Shown: positions 13,968 through 18,444 of the stretch, piece by piece
Position numbering within the stretch: the first letter of the stretch is position 1
Layout of the letters: each line of letters starts with the position of its first letter
NCBI GenBank assembly: GCA_003009755.1
Contig: PXUB01000015.1
Span: 1 to 18,444 of the forward strand
Direction of reading: 5' to 3'
Length of the DNA stretch: 18,444 nucleotides
From: Thermoplasmatales archaeon SW_10_69_26
Lineage (GTDB): Archaea; Thermoplasmatota; SW-10-69-26
Program-made: the position numbers and the translations under genes
Notes under the pieces: model-generated
What the model was told of the DNA's origin: nothing
The model's input: only the letters and a program-made list of their open reading frames with translations
The model's database searches: none

Positions 13968-14936
13968 CTACACGAGACCGAAGCTGTCGAGCAGCGTCGT
14001 GATCCCGAAGACGAGGAAGACCACCGAGGTGCCGAGCATCCAGAGAGCGCCGTCGATCCGGTGCTCGCGGAGCTCGCCTTCCGAGCCGTCGCTGACGACG
14101 AACGTGCCGGTGCCGTCGTGTTCTCGCATGACGAGATTGCGCTCGTTCCGGGCGTGGTCGGTCCCCTCGCGGCGGTGGGCGGCTCCCCAGACGTAGACGG
14201 GCTCGTCCACGGCGATGACGCTCTCCTCGACGACCCGGTCCCGGTCGGCGGGCTGGGAGAGGTAGGTGGCCAGGTTGTCGTCGATGCCGACCGTGCTCGC
14301 CTGGAAGACCTCCGCGAGGTCCTCCGCCTGGGCCTCCTCGTATCGCGTTCCCTCGCGGAACCCCTCCCGAGCCCAGGCGACGAGCGGCTCGGGCGGTTCC
14401 TCGCCGGCCTCGATCCGTGTCCTCTGCTCGGTGTCCACGACGAGCTTGGCCTCCTGCGGGTCGACCCGCACGGCCCCGGTCCCGTCGTCGATGCGGAGGG
14501 GGACCTCGTCGCGGGTCTGGAGGATTCGGTTGGCACCGCCCTCGTCGCTCTTCGAGATCTCCTTGATCTCGATCTCGTAGAGGACGGCGCTCGTCCCGGT
14601 GAGCGGTGACGTCAGCGGCTCGTCGACGGGCTGGGCCTCCCCGTGGATCTCGGCGGCCCCGACGGCGAGGCTTCGAACGGTGCTCGTCGGCGTGTTCCGG
14701 GCGAGCTGGAACTCGCGGTACTGCCGCCACCCGAAGTAGAAGATCATCGCGCCCAGCGCGATCACGAACAGGACGCCGAGCAGCGGGCTGTCGGGCCCGG
14801 CGCTGACGGGGTTCATGCCCGGCAGGGCGCCCGTGATCACAAGGCTGGCGGCGACGACGAGGACGAGCGCGAGGGCGATCTTGGCTCGCGTCGCCAGCGA
14901 TCCCGACGAGTCGGCGTGCTCGTGCTCAGGCACCAT
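13968..14936 (-). CDS. GIDE-domain membrane protein (second copy)
   Basis: A 322-residue protein with two N-terminal membrane helices (about 19-37 and 50-69), a large soluble domain and a C-terminal helix (about 297-317), the layout of the GIDE/BAM family related to the mitochondrial ligase MULAN/MAPL. The block NTPTSTVRSL followed by EPLTSPLT (81-113), the DDGTGAVRVDP strand pair, VYVWGAAHRR and the VVSDGSE segment are shared with the first copy at 15373-16236. There is no RING finger, so ubiquitin-ligase activity should not be assumed. Its ATG begins one base after the stop of the small lipoprotein gene, so the two are translationally coupled. The soluble domain is longer than in the first copy because of an insertion around 195-230. 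The function in archaea is unknown. Confidence 0.88.
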   Translation of the reverse strand: MVPEHEHADSSGSLATRAKIALALVLVVAASLVITGALPGMNPVSAGPDSPLLGVLFVIALGAMIFYFGWRQYREFQLARNTPTSTVRSLAVGAAEIHGEAQPVDEPLTSPLTGTSAVLYEIEIKEISKSDEGGANRILQTRDEVPLRIDDGTGAVRVDPQEAKLVVDTEQRTRIEAGEEPPEPLVAWAREGFREGTRYEEAQAEDLAEVFQASTVGIDDNLATYLSQPADRDRVVEESVIAVDEPVYVWGAAHRREGTDHARNERNLVMREHDGTGTFVVSDGSEGELREHRIDGALWMLGTSVVFLVFGITTLLDSFGLV

Positions 14937-14937
14937 C

Positions 14938-15297
14938 TCACCCCCTCACCGTGAAGGTGGCGGTCGGCGTCGGCTGGATCCCCTCACCGTCCACCGTCGT
15001 CGACGAGGCCTGGTACTCGTGACTGGTCGAGGCCGCGTCCGTGGGGTCGATGGGCTCGACCTCGACGGGGATCGAGCCCTGGTCCACGTCGGGGTGGGTG
15101 CCGACGATCAGGTCCTCGGTGAGGTTCGCGTCGTCGGCGAACGCAGTGGACGTGCCTGCTCGCAGCTCGTCGGTGTCCGTGAGCACGTGGTCCGAGGAGG
15201 TCAGATCGACCTCGGGGACCTCCTCGCTGTCGGAGGCACAGCCCACAGTCAACGTCATCGCGGCTACGACGAACAGGAGGACGGGGCGGTCGTGCAT
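14938..15297 (-). CDS. Small lipoprotein between two GIDE genes
   Basis: A 119-residue probable lipoprotein with a signal ending in a lipobox LTVGC (Cys20). The mature part is acidic and rich in Thr, Ser, Asp and Val, and ends in an alternating strand-like segment (TPTATFTVRG). No family is recognised. Its stop is followed after one base by the ATG of the second GIDE gene. A CTTTAG element on the minus strand (15335-15340), about 40 nt before the ATG, may be an internal promoter. The position between the two GIDE genes suggests a partner exposed on the outer face of the membrane. Confidence 0.8.
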   Translation of the reverse strand: MHDRPVLLFVVAAMTLTVGCASDSEEVPEVDLTSSDHVLTDTDELRAGTSTAFADDANLTEDLIVGTHPDVDQGSIPVEVEPIDPTDAASTSHEYQASSTTVDGEGIQPTPTATFTVRG

Positions 15298-15334
15298 GGG
15301 AGGCGCTCCCGGACCGTGCGACGGAGCCCGGGCG

Positions 15335-15340
15335 CTAAAG
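15335..15340 (-). promoter_or_regulatory. Possible internal TATA element of the GIDE/lipoprotein cluster
   Basis: ACGCTTTAGCG on the minus strand resembles the CTTTAAG elements elsewhere in the window. It would start transcription near 15313, giving a leader of about 16 nt for the small lipoprotein gene. The 75-nt gap at this place is the largest between the two GIDE genes. Confidence 0.35.
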
Positions 15341-15372
15341 CGTTCCGACCTCAGCTCGCCGTCGTCCGAACC

Positions 15373-16236
15373 TCACACGATGCCGATCCAGACGAGGCTG
15401 CCGACGATGCCGTAGGGCAGGCAGACGAGCGCGAGGGCGAGGACGACGGCGGCCTCGGCGAGCTGGTCCTCGAGCAGCTCGCCCTCGGATTGGTCGGAGA
15501 CGATGAACGTCTCGGTGCCGCTGTGCTCGCGGACGACCAGGTTGCGCTCGTTCTCGGTCGACGCGGCGTCCTCGCGGCGCTGGGCGCCGCCGAAGACGTA
15601 GGCGGATTCGCCGTCCTCGAGCACGCGCTCCTGCAGCTTGCGGTCGTACCGGGAGGTGGAGGTCAGGTGCCGGCTGTCGATCCCGTGCTGGTTGGCCCAC
15701 TCGCGGACCGGCTTGGGCGGCAGCTCGCCGTCGTCGACGTCGATGCTGGTCTCGCGCTCGATCTCGAGCTGGGCGTCGTCGGGATCGATCCGGACCTTGC
15801 CGGTCCCGTCGTCGAGGCGGAAGGGGACGTGTTCGCTCGTGTAGAACACCGTCTCCCAGTCCGAGTCGTCGTCCCCGTCGGGCCGGTACTCCCTGACGCG
15901 CAGCTGATACATGCAGGCGTCCTGCTGGGTCAGCGGCGAGGTGAGCGGTTCCTCGACCGGGGCGGCCTCACCATTCACCTCGACGGCGCCGACGGGCATG
16001 CTGCGGATCGTGCTGGTCGGCGTGTTGCGGATCAGCTGGGCGTTCTTGAACCGCCCCCAGCCGCCGTAGAGGGCGAACCCGCCGAACACGAGGCCGAAGA
16101 AGGCGATCGCGCCGTGGTTGGTGCCGGCGTCGCGCATCATCGCGGGCAACGGGTACACCAGCGCCAGGGCGACGGCGAAGGCTAGGCCGATCTTCGCGTA
16201 CAGCGTCCAGGGGTAGTCGGTGCCCGCCTCGGCCAT
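15373..16236 (-). CDS. GIDE-domain membrane protein (first copy)
   Basis: A 287-residue membrane protein of the same family as the gene at 13968-14936, with helices near 14-32, 42-60 and 260-285. Shared blocks are NTPTSTIRSM and EPLTSPLT (71-103), DDGTGKVRIDP (142-152), AYVFGGAQRR (212-221), ENERNLVVREH (228-238) and FIVSDQSEGEL (244-254). It lacks a RING finger. The start lies 12 nt after the beta-propeller lipoprotein stop, supporting an operon. Archaeal GIDE proteins are commonly found near LemA, as here. The soluble GIDE domain lies between helices 2 and 3; which side of the membrane it faces is not clear from the sequence. The molecular role is unknown. Confidence 0.88.
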   Translation of the reverse strand: MAEAGTDYPWTLYAKIGLAFAVALALVYPLPAMMRDAGTNHGAIAFFGLVFGGFALYGGWGRFKNAQLIRNTPTSTIRSMPVGAVEVNGEAAPVEEPLTSPLTQQDACMYQLRVREYRPDGDDDSDWETVFYTSEHVPFRLDDGTGKVRIDPDDAQLEIERETSIDVDDGELPPKPVREWANQHGIDSRHLTSTSRYDRKLQERVLEDGESAYVFGGAQRREDAASTENERNLVVREHSGTETFIVSDQSEGELLEDQLAEAAVVLALALVCLPYGIVGSLVWIGIV

Positions 16237-16248
16237 GCGATCACCACG

Positions 16249-17403
16249 CTACTCGAGGGCCAGGCCGTTGGCGAACAGCGTACCGTCGGCGATCGCCATC
16301 GTCGAGCTGCCCGTGCGGTCGTCGAGGGACCACAGCTCCTTGCCTGTCTCCGCGTCGTGGGCGTGGATTCCGTCGCCCTTGACGTACACGATGCCGTCGG
16401 CCACGGCGGGCACGTCGCCGGGATGCTCGTCGCTCCACTCCTCCTCGCCCGTCTGGGCGTCGAGGGCGCGCAGGTGGGGGGCGCCGACGTAGACGAGTCC
16501 GTCGGCGACGGCGGGCGTGCTCTCGAGGTTGCTGTCGGTCTCGAGTGTCCACTGCTCCTCGCCGGTCTCCGCGTCCACGGCGTAGAGATTGCCGTCCTGG
16601 CTGGTGGCGTAGACCATGCCCTCGGCCACGGCGACGTCGCCGTGCATCCACGACCCGGGCTCCTCGTAGGTCCAGAGCTCGTCGCCTGTCTCCGCGTCGA
16701 GGGCGGAGACCGCCTCGGCCCGGCCGGCGGTGTAGACGGTGTCGTCGACGACGGCCGGGGTCGAGCGGACGGCGCCGCCGGTGTCGTAGGGCCACTGCTC
16801 GTCGCCGGTCTCGGCGTCGAAGGCGTACAGGGTGTCGTCGTCGCTGCCGACGTACACGTTGCCGTGGGCGACCGTGGGGGAGACGAGGATGCGCCTGTCG
16901 GTCTCCGCCGTCCAGGCCTGATCGCCGTTCTCCGCGTGGAGGGCATAGACGGCGCCGTCCGTGTCGCCGAAGAAGACCTTGTCCTCGCCGACGGCCGGCG
17001 CCGAGCGGACGTTCACGTACTCGCCGATGCCGTCGCCGTCGGTGAAGTTCCACTGGACCTCGCCGTCGTCGGAGTTGAGCGCGAAGACGCCGTCGCTGTG
17101 GGTGGCAACCACGAGGCCGTCGGCGACGACGGGTCTGTACCAGGTGTACTCGGTGGACCACAGCTCGTCGGCCGCCTCCCCGGGCCCGGTCTCGTCCTCG
17201 GCGTGGCCGGTGTTGGCCCCGTCCTGGCCGAGCATCGGCCAGCCGTCGTGGCTGCCGCGGTCGACGGTCACGCCGGGACCGGCGGGATCTGAGGCGTCAC
17301 CGGCCTCGTCTCCGGAGGCTGGCTCCTCCCCAGGGGAGGCGCATCCGGCGACCATCGTCGCAACCGCGACCACGCCAACCAGAAGGACGACGCTCCGTCG
17401 CAT
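16249..17403 (-). CDS. PQQ-like beta-propeller lipoprotein
   Basis: A 384-residue exported lipoprotein (signal ending in MVAGC, Cys21) whose body is made of about seven repeats of the PQQ/pyrrolo-quinoline type, each with the core LYAxDAETGxExW. It resembles BamB-like and WD40-like PQQ propellers, which mostly serve as protein-binding scaffolds; no PQQ ligand residues could be identified, so enzyme activity is not assumed. The mature N-terminus is acidic and Gly/Ser-rich. The ATG at 17401-17403 is chosen for the signal peptide; an AT-rich GAAAAAGCC element lies about 30 nt upstream (17430-17438). It follows lemA by 85 nt and precedes the first GIDE gene by 12 nt. Outward-facing scaffold for an envelope complex is the simplest inference. 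Confidence 0.9.
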   Translation of the reverse strand: MRRSVVLLVGVVAVATMVAGCASPGEEPASGDEAGDASDPAGPGVTVDRGSHDGWPMLGQDGANTGHAEDETGPGEAADELWSTEYTWYRPVVADGLVVATHSDGVFALNSDDGEVQWNFTDGDGIGEYVNVRSAPAVGEDKVFFGDTDGAVYALHAENGDQAWTAETDRRILVSPTVAHGNVYVGSDDDTLYAFDAETGDEQWPYDTGGAVRSTPAVVDDTVYTAGRAEAVSALDAETGDELWTYEEPGSWMHGDVAVAEGMVYATSQDGNLYAVDAETGEEQWTLETDSNLESTPAVADGLVYVGAPHLRALDAQTGEEEWSDEHPGDVPAVADGIVYVKGDGIHAHDAETGKELWSLDDRTGSSTMAIADGTLFANGLALE

Positions 17404-17429
17404 GTCGGCTGGAAACCAAGCGAGGGTTT

Positions 17430-17438
17430 GGCTTTTTC
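17430..17438 (-). promoter_or_regulatory. AT-rich promoter-like element of the propeller gene
   Basis: GAAAAAGCC on the minus strand, about 30 nt before the ATG at 17403. It would leave a leader of only a few nucleotides. It suggests the propeller-GIDE part can be transcribed separately from lemA. Confidence 0.4.
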
Positions 17439-17488
17439 GATGGTCGTTGGGAGAGGCTAGGTCTGCGTCGAGCTTTCCCACCCGACGC

Positions 17489-18067
17489 TTAGGAACCGAA
17501 AGCGTCGCCGACGTCGACGTCCTGCAGCTCGGACTCGTCGGCTTCGAAGAGGTCGCGAGCCTGGTAGTTCATCAGGCCCGCCACGATGTTGTAGGGGATC
17601 TGGTTGATCCGGATGTTGTAGGTGTTGACGCTCTCGTTGTAGAACTCGCGCCGGTCGGCGATCTGCTCCTCGAGCGCCGAGATCCGTTCCTGGAGCTGCT
17701 GGAAGCTGTCCTGGGCTTTCAGATCCGGGTAGTCCTCGGCGCGGGCGAAGAGGTTGGCCAGGGCCCCCTCGAGCTGGGCGTCGGCGTTGGAGGCCTCGTC
17801 GGGGTTGTCGGCCTGGCGGACCCGTTCGCGGGCCTCGGTGACCTCCTGGAGGACGCGCTCCTCGTAGTCCATGTACTGCTCGACCGTGTCGATGAGCTTG
17901 TCGAGCTCGTCGGCGCGCTGCTTGCGGAGCACGTCGATGTTGCTCCACGCCCGGTCGATGTTGCGGTTCAGCCGGACCAGGCCGTTGTAGACCATCACCG
18001 CGTAGACGACGACCAGCAACCCGACCAGGCCGCCGACGACGGTGAGAGCGATCGTGTGGACGCTCAT
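17489..18067 (-). CDS. lemA: LemA family membrane protein
   Basis: A 192-residue LemA protein: one N-terminal membrane helix (about 6-27), then the signature YNGLVRLNRNIDRAWSNID (27-45) and a long alpha-helical cytoplasmic or peripheral bundle, with the NxYNIRINQIPYNIVAG block near the end. The length is typical. LemA is widespread in bacteria and archaea with a disputed role; it often lies next to GIDE, TPM or DUF3137 genes. A GGAGGT ribosome-binding-like sequence lies 11 nt before the ATG (plus-strand 18079-18084). It is the first gene of the minus-strand envelope cluster. The C-terminus is acidic and lacks a second membrane helix. Confidence 0.93.
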   Translation of the reverse strand: MSVHTIALTVVGGLVGLLVVVYAVMVYNGLVRLNRNIDRAWSNIDVLRKQRADELDKLIDTVEQYMDYEERVLQEVTEARERVRQADNPDEASNADAQLEGALANLFARAEDYPDLKAQDSFQQLQERISALEEQIADRREFYNESVNTYNIRINQIPYNIVAGLMNYQARDLFEADESELQDVDVGDAFGS

Positions 18068-18139
18068 GGGAACCGGTGACCTCCACCGTCCGAGGACGGA
18101 TGAACATGTTGGAATGCCACGTTCCTACACCTCCGCAGG

Positions 18140-18157
18140 GCGCCCGTTCGCGGGCGT
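18140..18157 (-). terminator. Compact hairpin with a 4-nt loop
   Basis: A 7-bp stem (six Watson-Crick pairs and one G-T) with the loop TTCG on the plus strand, CGAA on the minus strand. It begins at a TGA (18157-18159) that ends a short C-terminal-like frame read from the helicase side, so it may be the original 3' hairpin of that gene. It also lies upstream of lemA. Confidence 0.4.
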
Positions 18158-18208
18158 CAGTACAGGTTCGGCTTCTTGCCCCGCGGCGGGGGAGACGCCG
18201 CCGGTAAC

Positions 18209-18444
18209 CTAGCTGGCCATCGCTGCCAGCACGTCGGGGTTCCGGCGGGCTGTCTGGATCGGTGTGAGCGCGACCGGGGCCTCCTCGACGCGGCGCAGGC
18301 TCGCCGATCCGCTGACCGCTGCGATCTCGTCCTCCGCGAGCCCCACGTGGTCGACGAGGTCGGCCGTCCACTGGTGCAACAGGGCCCGCGTGGGGACGAC
18401 GACCAGCGCGCGCTGGTTGCCGGCGCGGGCCCACTCGATCGCGC
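18209..18444 (-). pseudogene. Truncated SF2 helicase (5' end outside window)
   Basis: The minus frame from the right edge encodes 77 residues that match the first RecA domain of an XPB/DEAD-type superfamily 2 helicase: motif Ia as LVVVPTRALLHQW, then motif Ib as VALTPIQTARRNPDVLAAM. The next expected element is the DEAH box (motif II), but the frame stops at TAG (18209-18211) after AMAS. Motifs II to VI are therefore missing, and no DEAH-like sequence occurs in any frame in the 140 nt downstream. The protein should be inactive as a helicase. In another frame just downstream, PPPRGKKPNLY followed by TGA looks like a genuine protein tail, which would fit an internal deletion. Only the end is seen, so the state of the rest is unknown. 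Confidence 0.6.

Noticed and set aside
17457-18434. Minus-strand open frame of 325 codons over lemA
   Set aside because: Arg/Pro/Ala-rich shadow; lemA in its own frame has the complete family signature.

Overview
The window looks like chromosomal DNA of a GC-rich archaeon with a fairly acidic proteome. It carries an archaeal-type tyrosyl-tRNA synthetase and a two-AAA Cdc48/VAT-like ATPase. Several genes are preceded by TTTAAG-like TATA boxes about 25 nt before the start codon, which suggests leaderless mRNAs, while others have strong GGAGG Shine-Dalgarno sites. The sequence alone does not settle the lineage. A Thermoplasmatota- or haloarchaea-related euryarchaeon is my best guess. No rRNA, tRNA, CRISPR array or insertion sequence was recognised.

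Layout. 1-1337 (minus): the N-terminal 294 residues of a PQQ-type sugar dehydrogenase lipoprotein, then a SnoaL/NTF2-like protein. 1436-2989 (plus): tyrS and two small membrane proteins. 3105-4010 (plus): a secreted acidic protein with PPC-like modules. 4180-6965 (plus): a polytopic membrane sensor fused to a Hanks-type Ser/Thr kinase, overlapping by ATGA a winged-helix/FHA protein. 6993-8366 (minus): purB. 8841-9890 (plus): a membrane-anchored regulator with two cytoplasmic winged helices. 9891-10479: a convergent intergenic region rich in hairpins. 10480-12699 (minus): cdc48. 12831-13196 (plus): a 5'-truncated relative of the lipoprotein encoded next to it on the other strand. 13248-18067 (minus): a six-gene envelope cluster, in transcription order lemA, beta-propeller lipoprotein, GIDE-domain protein, small lipoprotein, second GIDE-domain protein, PepSY-like lipoprotein. 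18209-18444 (minus): the end of a helicase-like gene that stops before its DEAH box.

How the genes work together. The most interesting unit is the sensor kinase plus winged-helix/FHA pair. A membrane kinase could phosphorylate threonines, and its translationally coupled partner has both a phosphothreonine-binding fold and a DNA-binding fold. That is a plausible short route from membrane to gene without a His-Asp relay. The kinase frame is open and membrane-like upstream of its first ATG, back to a near-perfect ribosome binding site, but has no standard start codon there. The tandem winged-helix membrane protein is a second, independent membrane-to-DNA candidate. The LemA/GIDE/lipoprotein cluster looks like an envelope maintenance or quality-control module of unknown mechanism.
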